From: Bacteroidales bacterium
GTDB lineage: Bacteria > Bacteroidota > Bacteroidia > Bacteroidales > JAGOPY01
Direction of reading: 5' to 3'
Assembly: GCA_023229505.1 (NCBI GenBank)
Contig: JALNZD010000002.1
Location: 1 to 64,000 of the forward strand
DNA length: 64,000 nucleotides
The notes below the pieces were generated by a model, which worked only from the letters and a program-made list of their open reading frames with translations, was not told where the DNA came from and did no database searches. This document shows, one piece after another, positions 16,853 through 25,334 of this stretch; within the stretch, counting starts at the first letter, position 1; each line of letters begins with the position of its first letter. Position numbers and translations under genes: made by a program.

Positions 16853-17833
16853 TTGGTAAAAATAGGTCCCATAGAAGCCGGTGAATTCCCGATCTTGCTG
16901 GCGCCCATGGAAGATGTCAGCGATCCTCCATTTCGCTACGTCTGCAAGATGCTCGGCGCCGATATCACTTACACCGAATTCATTTCGTCAGAAGGGCTTA
17001 TCCGCGAGGCTGCCAGGAGCGTGAAAAAACTGGAATTCACGGATTTCGAAAGGCCCATCGGGATCCAGATCTTCGGGCATGACATCGATTCGATGGTGCA
17101 GGCGGCCAGATTCGCTGAAGAAGCCGGCCCCGATATCATCGACATTAATTATGGTTGTCCTGTTAAAAAGGTGGCAGAGAAAGGCGCCGGTTCCGGCATC
17201 CTGAACGATATACCTAAAATGGTAAAAATGACTGAGGCCGTGGTGAAAGCCGTGAGCAGGCCCGTTACCGTGAAAACGCGCCTCGGTTATGACAACCATA
17301 GAAAAGATATAGTAGAGATAGCCGAACGCTTGCAGGATGTGGGTATCCAGGCGATCACCATCCACGCACGGACCAGGGTGACCCGATCGAGTGAACCGGC
17401 CGACTGGACCTTGATCGGAGATGTAAAGAAGAATCCGGCTATGCATATTCCCGTATTTGGTAATGGCGATGTGTTTACACCTGAAGCTGCAAAGCATTTT
17501 AAAGAAACCTATCATGTCGATGGGATTATGATTGCCAGGGGAAGTTATGGTAACCCCTGGATCTTCAGGGAAATCAAGCATTACCTGGCCTCAGGGGAAA
17601 AGCTTGCTCCTCCGGATATCCGGGAACGGGTTAAAATTTGCCGGATCCACCTGGAAAAATCAGTCGACTGGAAAGGTGAGCGGGTTGCCCTTAACGAAAT
17701 AAGAAAGCACTATTCGGATTATTTCAAAGGATACCCGGATTTCAAACATTTCAGGGTATCTTTGATGGAAGCATGTTCCCTTGATGAAGTGAACCAAATA
17801 TTGATAGAAATAAAGGAAGTTTATACTAATTAA
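16853..17833 (+). CDS. dusB: tRNA-dihydrouridine synthase (DusB-like)
   Basis: 326 residues, FMN-dependent reductase that turns uridine into dihydrouridine in the tRNA D-loop. Motifs: LAPMEDVSDPPFR (FMN site), DINYGCPVKKV (catalytic Cys in the GCP motif), ITIHARTR, and PVFGNGDV with IMIARGSYGNPWIF. The start must be TTG at 16853, because an in-frame TAG lies at 16844-16846 and the next ATG is inside the FMN motif. A weak stem-loop (TGCCTG/CAGGCA, 17845-17865) lies between this gene and the KAS III gene. Confidence 0.93.
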   Translation: MVKIGPIEAGEFPILLAPMEDVSDPPFRYVCKMLGADITYTEFISSEGLIREAARSVKKLEFTDFERPIGIQIFGHDIDSMVQAARFAEEAGPDIIDINYGCPVKKVAEKGAGSGILNDIPKMVKMTEAVVKAVSRPVTVKTRLGYDNHRKDIVEIAERLQDVGIQAITIHARTRVTRSSEPADWTLIGDVKKNPAMHIPVFGNGDVFTPEAAKHFKETYHVDGIMIARGSYGNPWIFREIKHYLASGEKLAPPDIRERVKICRIHLEKSVDWKGERVALNEIRKHYSDYFKGYPDFKHFRVSLMEACSLDEVNQILIEIKEVYTN

Positions 17834-17888
17834 AAGAATAGCCCTGCCTGAAAATGCAACAGGCATTTAAAGTAAACTTTAGTTAAAG

Positions 17889-18968
17889 ATGAACAAAAAC
17901 ATTTTAATTACCGGTACCGGAAGTTATATTCCAACCGAAATAGTCACCAATGAAGATTTTTCCGGTATTGAGTTTTTTGATACCGACGGAAAAGCTTTCG
18001 AAACCGTTCATGAAGAAATTGCAGAAAAATTCCAGGCTATAACTGGTATTGCTGAACGGCGTTATGTCACCGATGAGCTGGTTTCCTCTGATATTGGAAC
18101 TAAAGCAGCATTTCGTGCCATAACGGATGCCGGGATCAATAAAGAAGAGCTTGACCAGTTGATTGTAGCTCACAATTTCGGGGATGTCAGGAAACATAGC
18201 ATCCAGACAGATACCGTGCCCAGCCTGGCTGCACGGATAAAGCACAACCTGGGGATAGAAAACCCTTATTGCGTTGCCTATGATATCCTCTTCGGCTGCC
18301 CGGGATGGATACAGGGCATCATACAGGCAGAAGCTTTTATGCGGACCGGCATGGCGAAAAAATGTCTTGTTATAGGCTCGGAAACTTTATCAAGGGTTGT
18401 TGACTTGCACGACCGGGATTCGATGATCTATGCCGATGGGGCCGGGGCTTGTGTCCTTGAATTTGTCGAAGGTGAGAAAAAAGAAGGGATTTTATCTTCT
18501 GTTGCAGCTTCTTACAGCAAGGATGAAGCTTATTATCTTTACCTTGGCCCAAGTAATAATGAAGACACGGACCCGAAAGTCCGGTATCTGAAGATGTATG
18601 GTAAGAAGATCTATGAATTTGCTTTAACCTATGTGCCCCAGGCTATGAAAACCTGCCTGGAAAGAACTGGTGCCGATATTCATGAAGTTAAAAAGATCTT
18701 CATCCATCAGGCCAATGAAAAGATGGACTTTGAGATCATCAAGAGGTTTTACCGTATGTTTAAGATCAAAGAGGTGCCGGCAGATATCACACCCATGAGC
18801 ATCCATAAACTGGGCAATAGCTCCGTGGCAACAATTCCCACGCTATATGACCAGGTGCGAAAAGGACAAGGCGAAGAACGTTACCACCTCCTCCGGAAAG
18901 GAGATCTGATCCTGTTTGCTTCCGTTGGCGCAGGCATGAATATCAATGCCATAGCATACCGCTACTAA
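17889..18968 (+). CDS. 3-oxoacyl-ACP synthase III family protein (FabH-like)
   Basis: 359 residues, thiolase fold. The Cys137 nucleophile is in YDILFGCPGW, His is in IFIHQANEKMD and Asn in HKLGNSSVATIP, making the KAS III Cys-His-Asn triad. The fold is complete and the length slightly above E. coli FabH. The neighbourhood of Cys137 is unlike standard FabH (which has AACAGF), so it may condense an unusual primer or act outside primary fatty-acid synthesis. No other lipid gene is nearby. Confidence 0.85.
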   Translation: MNKNILITGTGSYIPTEIVTNEDFSGIEFFDTDGKAFETVHEEIAEKFQAITGIAERRYVTDELVSSDIGTKAAFRAITDAGINKEELDQLIVAHNFGDVRKHSIQTDTVPSLAARIKHNLGIENPYCVAYDILFGCPGWIQGIIQAEAFMRTGMAKKCLVIGSETLSRVVDLHDRDSMIYADGAGACVLEFVEGEKKEGILSSVAASYSKDEAYYLYLGPSNNEDTDPKVRYLKMYGKKIYEFALTYVPQAMKTCLERTGADIHEVKKIFIHQANEKMDFEIIKRFYRMFKIKEVPADITPMSIHKLGNSSVATIPTLYDQVRKGQGEERYHLLRKGDLILFASVGAGMNINAIAYRY

Positions 18969-19011
18969 AGTAGTCTTAAGGTTTAAGGTTAAGGTTTAAG
19001 TTGGGGAAAGA

Positions 19012-19338
19012 ATGAAAAAAATAAATATTCCTTTGATCAAAAAAGAAGACGAGGCATTTAGCGGGGATCAATTGAAAATAGCCCGCTTTGCCAAAGCCAT
19101 GGGGCACCCGGTGCGGATCTATGTCCTGGAACTCCTTTCCAGGCAATCCTGCTGCTATAGCGGGGACCTGTCGGAAATCCTGCCGATAGCCAAATCGACC
19201 TTATCCCAGCATTTGAAGGAACTGAAGGATGCCGGCCTGATCCAGGGTGAGATCGAAGCACCAAAGGTTAAATACTGCCTTCATCGTGGAAATTGGAAAA
19301 TTGCTCAGGAATTATTTAAAGATTTCTGGCAGATATAA
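19012..19338 (+). CDS. arsR: ArsR-family repressor 1 (metalloid-responsive)
   Basis: 108 residues, winged helix-turn-helix. LARFAKAMGHPVR-type opening, recognition helix near STLSQHLKELKDAGLIQGEI (63-82). Cysteines at 47, 48 and 89: Cys48 lies just before the SGD turn and Cys89 in KYCLH. Both have counterparts in the second repressor of this island (Cys41, Cys82), so they are the likely As(III)/Sb(III) ligands. The classical ELCVCDL motif is absent. Likely operators are the TTCG-type dyads at 19357-19372 and 20895-20912. The spacer before it holds a TTAAGGTT-type repeat. Inducer identity is inferred from the neighbours. Confidence 0.85.
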   Translation: MKKINIPLIKKEDEAFSGDQLKIARFAKAMGHPVRIYVLELLSRQSCCYSGDLSEILPIAKSTLSQHLKELKDAGLIQGEIEAPKVKYCLHRGNWKIAQELFKDFWQI

Positions 19339-19356
19339 TATTTTTTCTTATTATTG

Positions 19357-19372
19357 TTCGTACTTTTACGAA
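19357..19372. promoter_or_regulatory. ArsR-type operator over a -7 box (TTCG type), upstream of the arsE-like gene
   Basis: TTCG-TACTTTTA-CGAA is a dyad with 4-bp arms around an 8-bp centre that itself resembles the -7 box TAnnTTTG. It lies 71 nt before the mini-thioredoxin gene. A repressor here would mask the promoter directly. The octamer-like direct repeat GTGAAACG follows at 19379-19401. Confidence 0.6.
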
Positions 19373-19442
19373 TGGACAGTGAAACGGTGAAACGGTGAAA
19401 CAATAACCACTACCCAATAACGAATAACCAATAAACAATAAA

Positions 19443-19682
19443 ATGGAAATAAAAGTATTAGGAATAGGATGCACGAAGTGCAAAGCATTGGAAAAAAGCG
19501 TCCGGGAGGCTATATCGGAAATGAATATCCAGGCCAATATTACCAAGGTTGAGGATATCGTCGACATCATGAATTATGGCATCATGAGAACCCCCGGCCT
19601 GGTGATCAATGAAAAAGTCGTCAGTTCAGGCCATATCCTGTCCGTTTCGCAAGTGAAAGAAATCATTACAAAGAACCAATGA
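19443..19682 (+). CDS. Mini-thioredoxin, ArsE-like (MTH895-type)
   Basis: 79 residues, a minimal thioredoxin-like fold. MEIKVLGIGCTKCKALEKSV carries the CxxC pair Cys10/Cys13, and the cis-Pro region TPGLVINEKVVSSG is present. This matches the redox-active disulfide 2/MTH895 family. Together with the next two genes it reproduces the arsE-arsF-arsG order described for aromatic-arsenical (nitro-reducing and efflux) operons; the ArsE label is inference from that order. Likely thiol donor for metalloid reduction or for the exported partner. Confidence 0.8.
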   Translation: MEIKVLGIGCTKCKALEKSVREAISEMNIQANITKVEDIVDIMNYGIMRTPGLVINEKVVSSGHILSVSQVKEIITKNQ

Positions 19683-19754
19683 CCAGTCGGCAGTTAGACA
19701 ATTGGACAGTTGACAACTTTATGACTATTTAATGACCACTTTATGACCAATAGT

Positions 19755-20177
19755 ATGAAAAAAATTATTTTTATTCTTGTAATCTTAATGGCCGGTACCG
19801 GGGCCAACAGTTATGCCCAAACCGGGGACCAGAATGCCAACTTTAAGGTTTCGGCAGATCAGGTCATCGAGGTTTATTATTTCCATATGAGCCGTCGTTG
19901 TTCTACCTGCCTTGCTGTAGAGGCTGAATCAGAAGCGGCTTTAAAAAAGCTCTATCCCAAACAGATGGAATCGGGACAGATCACTTTTCAATCCTTAAAC
20001 CTTGAAGAAGAAATCAATGAGCCTCTCGCCAAAAGGCTCCAGGTATCGGGGCAAACTTTGCTGATAGTAAAAGGGGATAAGAAAATTGACCTGACCGGTG
20101 ATGGTTTCACTTATGCCCGCACCAACCCGGAGAAATTGCAGGAAAAATTTAAGACTTCCATCGACCCGCTGTTGTAA
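19755..20177 (+). CDS. ArsF-like exported thioredoxin-fold protein
   Basis: 140 residues from the ATG at 19755; an ATG 12 nt upstream is less likely because the signal peptide MKKIIFILVILMAGTGANSY then begins at once. The mature part has VIEVYYFHMSRRCSTCLAVE with a CxxC motif in a thioredoxin-like fold, and ends in ARTNPEKLQEKFKTSIDPLL. This matches the ArsF family (subunit of a nitrophenyl-compound nitroreductase). Its stop overlaps the next start by one base, so it is coupled to the ArsG-like transporter. Role inferred: passing electrons or reduced substrate in the periplasm. Confidence 0.8.
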   Translation: MKKIIFILVILMAGTGANSYAQTGDQNANFKVSADQVIEVYYFHMSRRCSTCLAVEAESEAALKKLYPKQMESGQITFQSLNLEEEINEPLAKRLQVSGQTLLIVKGDKKIDLTGDGFTYARTNPEKLQEKFKTSIDPLL

Positions 20178-20878
20178 TGGAAGAACTTCTTACCGGATGG
20201 CTTGACAGCACGCAGGTGCCAATCTTATCGGCTATAATCCTGGGGCTGTTGACTGCCATCAGCCCCTGTCCGCTTGCTACGAATATCACTGCCATCGGTT
20301 ATATCGGCAAAGACATCGGGAACCGGAACAGGATTTTCATCAACGGACTGGTATATACGGCAGGGCGGGCGATTTCTTATTTCGGCATAGCCCTTATACT
20401 TTTCTTTGGGGCCAGCCAGTTTAAAATCTCAGGCTTTTTCCAGTTTTATGGAGAGAAAATCATCGGCCCGGTGCTGGTATTGATCGGGATATTCATGCTT
20501 GGCATTATCAAACTGAATTTTGGTTTCCTGAACAAACTGACCGACCGCTATGAAAACCGGGGTGTCCGCGGTTACTGGGACGTTCTGCTGCTAGGCATGC
20601 TGTTTGCCCTGGCATTTTGTCCTTACAGCGGCGTGTTGTATTTCGGCATGCTGATCCCCATGACCCTCAGCAGCCCGTCCGGACTGCTGCTGCCTGTTGT
20701 TTTCGCCATCGCTACCGGTATCCCGGTGATCCTGTTCGCCTGGCTTCTGGCCTACAGCGTATCGGGCGTGGGAACCATGTACAAACGCATCAAGGTCTTC
20801 GAGGTCTGGTTCCGCAGGGTAATTGCCGTGGTATTCATCGGGGTGGGCATTTATTACATCATCATCGTATATTTTTAA
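20177..20878 (+). CDS. ArsG-like permease (DsbD/CcdA-type fold)
   Basis: 233 residues with six membrane helices. Paired motifs AISPCPLATN (Cys31) and ALAFCPYSGVLYFG place one Cys in each half, as in DsbD/CcdA thiol carriers and in the ArsG family assigned to efflux of aromatic aminoarsenicals. It overlaps the ArsF-like gene by one base and is followed by a second operator-promoter. It could move electrons to the ArsF-like protein, export the product, or both; sequence alone cannot separate these. Confidence 0.8.
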   Translation: MEELLTGWLDSTQVPILSAIILGLLTAISPCPLATNITAIGYIGKDIGNRNRIFINGLVYTAGRAISYFGIALILFFGASQFKISGFFQFYGEKIIGPVLVLIGIFMLGIIKLNFGFLNKLTDRYENRGVRGYWDVLLLGMLFALAFCPYSGVLYFGMLIPMTLSSPSGLLLPVVFAIATGIPVILFAWLLAYSVSGVGTMYKRIKVFEVWFRRVIAVVFIGVGIYYIIIVYF

Positions 20879-20894
20879 TTTTTTTGCCTTAATA

Positions 20895-20912
20895 GTTCGT
20901 AATTTTACGAAC
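20895..20912. promoter_or_regulatory. ArsR-type operator over a -7 box (TTCG type), upstream of the DUF318 permease
   Basis: GTTCG-TAATTTTA-CGAAC: perfect 5-bp arms around an 8-bp centre resembling TAnnTTTG. It is 16 nt before the permease ATG. Same half-site code as the site at 19357-19372, so both probably answer to ArsR 1. Confidence 0.65.
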
Positions 20913-20928
20913 AATAGATCATTAAATT

Positions 20929-22269
20929 ATGGAATGGAAGAAAGAAATTAAAATACTGTTTTGGATCATCGTCATTTTTGGACTAGCGTTTTTTCTGCCG
21001 ATTGAAAGTGTAAGGTTTAATACCGCGGTTGATGCCACATTCGACCTTGTGAAATGGTATGCCCGGGAACATTTTATCCTTTGCTTATTACCTGCATTAT
21101 TTATTGCAGGCGTTATCTCGGTTTTTGTCAGTCAGGGTTCGGTATTACGTTATTTCGGCGCCAATGCGAAAAAGTGGCTGGCTTATACTGTAGCCGCATT
21201 ATCGGGCACCATACTCGCCGTTTGCAGTTGTACCATATTGCCCTTGTTTTCAAGCATTCATAAAAGAGGTGCAGGTTTAGGGCCAGCTATTGCTTTTCTT
21301 TATTCCGGCCCTGCCATCAATATTCTGGCTATTATTTTAACTGCAAGGATTTTAGGGTTCGAAATGGGCTTAGCCCGGACAATTGGAGCTGTTTCTTTCA
21401 GCGTGATCATTGGCGTCATCATGTCATTAATTTATCATAAAGAAGAAAATGTAAAGCGGGAAAACCAGTTGAATATTCCGCTGGAACCCGAAAAGCGTCC
21501 AATGTGGCAAACCTCATTTCACTTTTTTACCCTGGTTTTGATTCTGGTCTTTGCAAATTGGGGAAGCCCGGCAAACGATGATACGACAAGTGTTTGGTAT
21601 TACATTTGGGCTTATAAGTGGTATATTACCGGCTTTTTCAGTTTATTATTAGGTTATTCACTAATTGCTATTTTAAAGATCAAATGGCAATGGGTCTTAG
21701 TTGCTGCAGTCGCAACAATCGTCTCAGCCTTACTTGCTTCCAATTTGATCGGGAACCCAAAACTAAGTCCGCTTATCCCAATGGTTGTGGGTATCATATC
21801 TTTGAGCATCATAACTATTTTAGACAAACGAGATGATGAAAATAAGGAGTGGACGATGTCAACCTGGGATTTTGCCAAACAAATTTTGCCTTTACTGGCG
21901 ATAGGCATAGTTGTCGCAGGATTCCTGCTGGGATCGACCCATGACGGAAAAACGATCGCCGGTGTGATTCCCAATGAATGGATACAATGGATGGTAGGTG
22001 GTAATTCGATTTTCTCAAACCTGTTTGCATCAATCGTAGGGGCATTTATGTATTTTGCCACATTAACTGAAGTCCCTATAGTACAAGGATTGATAGGTTC
22101 AGGTATGGGTAAAGGCCCGGCGCTGGCACTTTTGCTTTCAGGACCATCAATGTCTTTACCCAGTATGCTGGTAATACGCGGTGTAATTGGAACTCAAAAG
22201 ACGATAGTTTATGTGATCCTGGTTGTAATTATGTCGACCATAACCGGATTGATTTATGGAGCGATCTGA
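20929..22269 (+). CDS. DUF318/YraQ-type permease (ArsP-like)
   Basis: 446 residues with about ten membrane helices in two homologous halves. The first repeat has CSCTILPLFSSIHKRGAGLG and YSGPAINILA; the second has MYFATLTEVPIVQGLIGSGM and LLSGPSMSLPS. This is the UPF0718/ArsP_1 permease fold; some members export methylated or aromatic arsenicals. The Cys pair in the first half (SCT) may contact the metalloid. It has its own operator-promoter and a rhodanese-like gene 54 nt downstream. The precise substrate is unknown. Confidence 0.83.
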   Translation: MEWKKEIKILFWIIVIFGLAFFLPIESVRFNTAVDATFDLVKWYAREHFILCLLPALFIAGVISVFVSQGSVLRYFGANAKKWLAYTVAALSGTILAVCSCTILPLFSSIHKRGAGLGPAIAFLYSGPAINILAIILTARILGFEMGLARTIGAVSFSVIIGVIMSLIYHKEENVKRENQLNIPLEPEKRPMWQTSFHFFTLVLILVFANWGSPANDDTTSVWYYIWAYKWYITGFFSLLLGYSLIAILKIKWQWVLVAAVATIVSALLASNLIGNPKLSPLIPMVVGIISLSIITILDKRDDENKEWTMSTWDFAKQILPLLAIGIVVAGFLLGSTHDGKTIAGVIPNEWIQWMVGGNSIFSNLFASIVGAFMYFATLTEVPIVQGLIGSGMGKGPALALLLSGPSMSLPSMLVIRGVIGTQKTIVYVILVVIMSTITGLIYGAI

Positions 22270-22323
22270 AGAATCGAAAAGAGTAAATTGTTGAATGAAG
22301 TATACAGTTGAAATCATCATATT

Positions 22324-22737
22324 ATGCCCATTCAAACAGAAAAATACGGTTTCGTGATCAATGGCCTGAGACACATTTCTGGCAGGGAATGTATGGAGAT
22401 CTGCCGGGAAGAAGGGATCCTGCTTGACGTCCGACCGGAATACGAGCTGACAAGCCTGTTTGATCTCGAACGGGTGCTTTATTTTCCTTATGAAGAGATT
22501 AAAGAGTGTTATGGCGAACTCCCTGAGGAAGTTATCCTGGTAATCGCTGATGCCGTGGGACTGCGAAGCAAGGAAACCGCGATTTTTTTACAGGAAAAGG
22601 GATTCAGGAATATCCTTCACTTGTCTGGCGGAATAGTCGATTGGGAAAGGGATGGATTACCCGTTACACTTGATAAGACAAATCGTTTAAGCGGGTCATG
22701 TGTTTGTCAGTTGAAAAGGAGAGAAAGAATTAAATAG
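22324..22737 (+). CDS. Rhodanese-fold protein lacking the catalytic Cys
   Basis: 137 residues. The rhodanese pattern is clear (LLDVRPEYE, FLQEKGFRNILHLSGGIVDW, then ERDGLP), but the active loop reads ADAVGLRS where active enzymes have CxxGxRS. Asp76 stands in the Cys position, so sulfur transfer by the usual mechanism is not possible. Cysteines near the end (SCVCQLKRR, residues 126 and 128) form a CxC pair that could bind a metal. It belongs to the same transcription unit as the permease. Possibly a metalloid-binding or regulatory rhodanese. Confidence 0.75.
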   Translation: MPIQTEKYGFVINGLRHISGRECMEICREEGILLDVRPEYELTSLFDLERVLYFPYEEIKECYGELPEEVILVIADAVGLRSKETAIFLQEKGFRNILHLSGGIVDWERDGLPVTLDKTNRLSGSCVCQLKRRERIK

Positions 22738-22750
22738 CGATGCATTAAAT

Positions 22751-22790
22751 CCCTGTTTAGAATGAAAATAAATATGACGTATTTTTACGT
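22751..22790 (+). repeat. 40-bp duplicated regulatory block, copy 1 (before acr3)
   Basis: The stretch starting CCCTGTTTAGAATGAAAA and ending TATTTTTACGT matches 23969-24008 with one mismatch (T/C). It contains the left operator GACG-TATTTTTA-CGTT at 22776-22791. The two copies stand before two adjacent transcription units, so a promoter duplication built this part of the island. Confidence 0.85.
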
Positions 22791-22821
22791 TATTTAATAA
22801 TACGACGTATATTTGCGTCGT
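22776..22821. promoter_or_regulatory. Tandem GACG-type ArsR operators and acr3 promoter
   Basis: Left site GACG-TATTTTTA-CGTT at 22776-22791. Right site ACGACG-TATATTTG-CGTCGT at 22802-22821 with perfect 6-bp arms, whose centre is an exact TAnnTTTG -7 box. Site centres are 28 bp apart. The acr3 ATG follows 21 nt later. Half-sites differ from the TTCG type near arsR 1, so this pair probably answers to ArsR 2. Confidence 0.7.
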
Positions 22822-22841
22822 TAGAAATTAAATAAAATGAT

Positions 22842-23885
22842 ATGAGCAAAATACAAGGAATTTCCTTTTTTGACAGATACCTCTCATTGTGGGTTGCTAT
22901 TTGTATCATAGCCGGAATTGCATTGGGACAGCTTCTCCCTGTCATCCCGGAAACATTAAACAAGTTCGAATATACGAACGTATCTATCCCTATAGCTATT
23001 CTAATTTGGGTCATGATTTTCCCTATGATGCTTAAGATTGACTTTGCAAGCATAGTCGACGCAGTTAAAATGCCCAAAGGACTTACAGTCACAGTGGTGG
23101 TGAATTGGTTAATCAAACCGTTCACCATGTTCGGAATCGCATGGTTATTTTTCTACGTCATTTTCAAAATGTTTATCCCTTCCGAATTGGCGAAAGAATA
23201 CCTCGCCGGAGCAGTGCTTTTGGGTGCAGCACCCTGCACTGCTATGGTGTTTGTCTGGAGCCACCTTACTAAGGGCAATCCGGCCTATACATTGGTGCAG
23301 GTTGCGATTAACGATTTGATAATTCTTGTGGCCTTTATCCCGATTGTTACCTTTCTTTTAGGGGTTAGCGGAATTGCTATCCCCTGGAAAACGCTTATCC
23401 TTTCTGTCGTTCTTTTCGTCGTTATTCCTTTAGTGTTTGCCATGCTTACCCGGAGGATTCTTGTCAAACGTAAAGGATTGGAATATTTTGAGAATGTATT
23501 TTTGAAGAAATTCACCAGCACTACTATTACCGGCTTATTACTGACCCTCATCATTATTTTTTCATTCCAGGGCGAAAAAATTCTTAAAAGTCCTTTCAAC
23601 ATCGTATTAATTGCCGTTCCGCTTATCATTCAAACGTTTTTAATTTTTTATATCGCTTACACCTGGGCTAAAAAATGGAAACTGCCGCATAACATTGCTG
23701 CACCTGCAGCCATGATAGGGGCCAGCAACTTCTTTGAATTGTCTGTAGCTGTGGCTATTGTTCTTTTTGGGCTTAACTCGGGAGCTACCCTTGTAACTGT
23801 AGTAGGTGTTCTGGTTGAAGTGCCTGTAATGCTCACATTGGTTAAAATTGCAAATAATACCAGGAATCATTTTGTTTACAATTAA
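22842..23885 (+). CDS. acr3: Acr3-family arsenite efflux permease
   Basis: 347 residues with ten membrane helices. GAAPCTAMVFVWSHLTKGNP has Cys132, the conserved Cys of the Acr3 family needed for As(III) transport. NDLIILVAFIPIV and the C-terminal AAPAAMIGASNFFELSVAVA also match. It pumps arsenite out using the proton gradient. It has its own tandem operators and is followed by a second regulated unit. No ArsC (arsenate reductase) is in the island, so the cell either meets As(III) or uses an ArsC encoded elsewhere. Confidence 0.93.
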   Translation: MSKIQGISFFDRYLSLWVAICIIAGIALGQLLPVIPETLNKFEYTNVSIPIAILIWVMIFPMMLKIDFASIVDAVKMPKGLTVTVVVNWLIKPFTMFGIAWLFFYVIFKMFIPSELAKEYLAGAVLLGAAPCTAMVFVWSHLTKGNPAYTLVQVAINDLIILVAFIPIVTFLLGVSGIAIPWKTLILSVVLFVVIPLVFAMLTRRILVKRKGLEYFENVFLKKFTSTTITGLLLTLIIIFSFQGEKILKSPFNIVLIAVPLIIQTFLIFYIAYTWAKKWKLPHNIAAPAAMIGASNFFELSVAVAIVLFGLNSGATLVTVVGVLVEVPVMLTLVKIANNTRNHFVYN

Positions 23886-23968
23886 CAGGAATGAAACAGT
23901 TGGAAAATAATCAATCTGGATACCAAAATTCTTTGATCAATTTGCCAAAGACTGAAAGGAATATAATA

Positions 23969-24008
23969 CCCTGTTTAGAATGAAAACAAATATGACGTAT
24001 TTTTACGT
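23969..24008 (+). repeat. 40-bp duplicated regulatory block, copy 2 (before ABC genes)
   Basis: Matches 22751-22790 at 39 of 40 positions, including the left operator. Sequence after the block diverges (9-15 nt spacer) until the second dyad, which is conserved in form but not in exact sequence. Confidence 0.85.
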
Positions 24009-24042
24009 AACACTAAAAACCATGACGTATATTTGTGTCATG
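23994..24042. promoter_or_regulatory. Tandem GACG-type ArsR operators and ABC-gene promoter
   Basis: Left site GACG-TATTTTTA-CGTA at 23994-24009. Right site CATGAC at 24021-24026 and GTCATG at 24037-24042 around G-TATATTTG-T, with the -7 box TATATTTG at 24028-24035. Site centres are 30 bp apart, close to the 28 bp before acr3. The ABC permease ATG is 74 nt downstream. Confidence 0.65.
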
Positions 24043-24116
24043 ATTTTTAAGAAAGAGCATGAAAATTGAAATATTTAAAATTCATTCAAACTGAGATCAT
24101 TAAAACATAATATTCT

Positions 24117-25331
24117 ATGAATATTTACAAAATCGTTTGGTTGGAGTTGCTCAACCGCAAATCACAGCTCATTAGTGGTGTTTTAGCCATTACCCTTGGT
24201 ATTGCTGTCATTGTTGCCATACAAAGTGTGTCAAAGGTTTCGAAAGAAAATGTGGCAAAAAAACTCGACAACCTGGGTGCAAACATACTGGTATTGCCTC
24301 AAGGAGGCAGCATCGATGATTATTATACATCAGATATAGATGCACCGACTATCCCGATGGAATACGTGGAAAGGATTCTGACATCTACCATTCAGGGTGT
24401 GGATAACTTGTCGCCTAAGTTGACCCGCCGGGTAAAAATTGGAGAAAATAGTATCGTATTGACGGGAATTTTACCTAAAAGTGAAATTGCATCGAAACCA
24501 CTCTGGCAGGGTGTTGGGCTGGCAGGCGATGAAATTATTGCAGCCTGTGCACCTTCAGCTAATCAATCCCTCGGATATAAAGATGAAAAATTACAGCGAA
24601 AAGGAGTTGACACTTTGCAACAGTCTGATTGCCTGGTAGGATCTCAGGTAGCCACTAAATTAAACCTTTCAGAAAATTCGAAATTGACTATTTCCGGAAG
24701 AGAATTTAATGTGGCAAAAATTCTGCCTGAAACGGGCACTGTTGACGACGACCGTGTATTTGCTCACTTGACGGTCGTTCAGGACTTATTAGGTATCCCT
24801 GACCAGATCAGTGCCATCGAAATCATGGGATGCTGTAATGCTATTTCGGACGGGCTACTTGGAAAGCTTCGCAACATTCTTCCGGATACGAGAATTACCA
24901 CCATCAGCCAGATTGTTTCCACGCAAATTGAGACCAATCAATTGATGAACAAAGTGTCCCTGGTTTTCCTCATCATTATTTTTTTTGTGGGCAGCGTTTC
25001 AATGGGTAACTTTATGTGGGCCAATGTGAATGAACGGAAAAAAGAAATCGGAATCCTGCGCATGATAGGAGCTTCAAAAAGTACTGTATATCAGTTATTT
25101 TTATTGAAGGCCATATTCTTAGGCATTAGCGGTGGTCTTACCGGCTATATTCTTGGCACATTAGCCGGTGTTATTTTAGGGCCATACCTGGCAGGAATAT
25201 TAGTCCAGCCGGTATATATGTATTTATTATGGTCGATGATTTTATCGGTAATGATTTCGTTGGCAGGGACCATAATTCCTTCTTACATGGCAGCAAAAAT
25301 TGATCCACATACTAACTTACAGGAGGCCTGA
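24117..25331 (+). CDS. MacB/FtsX-type ABC exporter permease with periplasmic cysteines
   Basis: 404 residues. One helix near 18-38, a ~240-residue periplasmic domain, then three helices with the FtsX fold (VNERKKEIGILRMIGASKST) at about 275-400. The periplasmic part holds Cys144, Cys172 and the pair Cys239-Cys240 (MGCC), unusual for MacB-type permeases and suggestive of thiol chemistry with a metalloid or with the nearby thioredoxin-like proteins. Its promoter shares the acr3 operator code. The ATPase gene follows after 3 nt. Substrate unknown; an arsenical or thiol conjugate is a reasonable guess. Confidence 0.85.
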   Translation: MNIYKIVWLELLNRKSQLISGVLAITLGIAVIVAIQSVSKVSKENVAKKLDNLGANILVLPQGGSIDDYYTSDIDAPTIPMEYVERILTSTIQGVDNLSPKLTRRVKIGENSIVLTGILPKSEIASKPLWQGVGLAGDEIIAACAPSANQSLGYKDEKLQRKGVDTLQQSDCLVGSQVATKLNLSENSKLTISGREFNVAKILPETGTVDDDRVFAHLTVVQDLLGIPDQISAIEIMGCCNAISDGLLGKLRNILPDTRITTISQIVSTQIETNQLMNKVSLVFLIIIFFVGSVSMGNFMWANVNERKKEIGILRMIGASKSTVYQLFLLKAIFLGISGGLTGYILGTLAGVILGPYLAGILVQPVYMYLLWSMILSVMISLAGTIIPSYMAAKIDPHTNLQEA

Positions 25332-25334
25332 CAA

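Noticed and set aside
16988..17581. 197-codon frame antisense to the dus gene
   Set aside because: Composition of a shadow frame (His/Asp-rich) with no domain; the Dus motifs are on the other strand.
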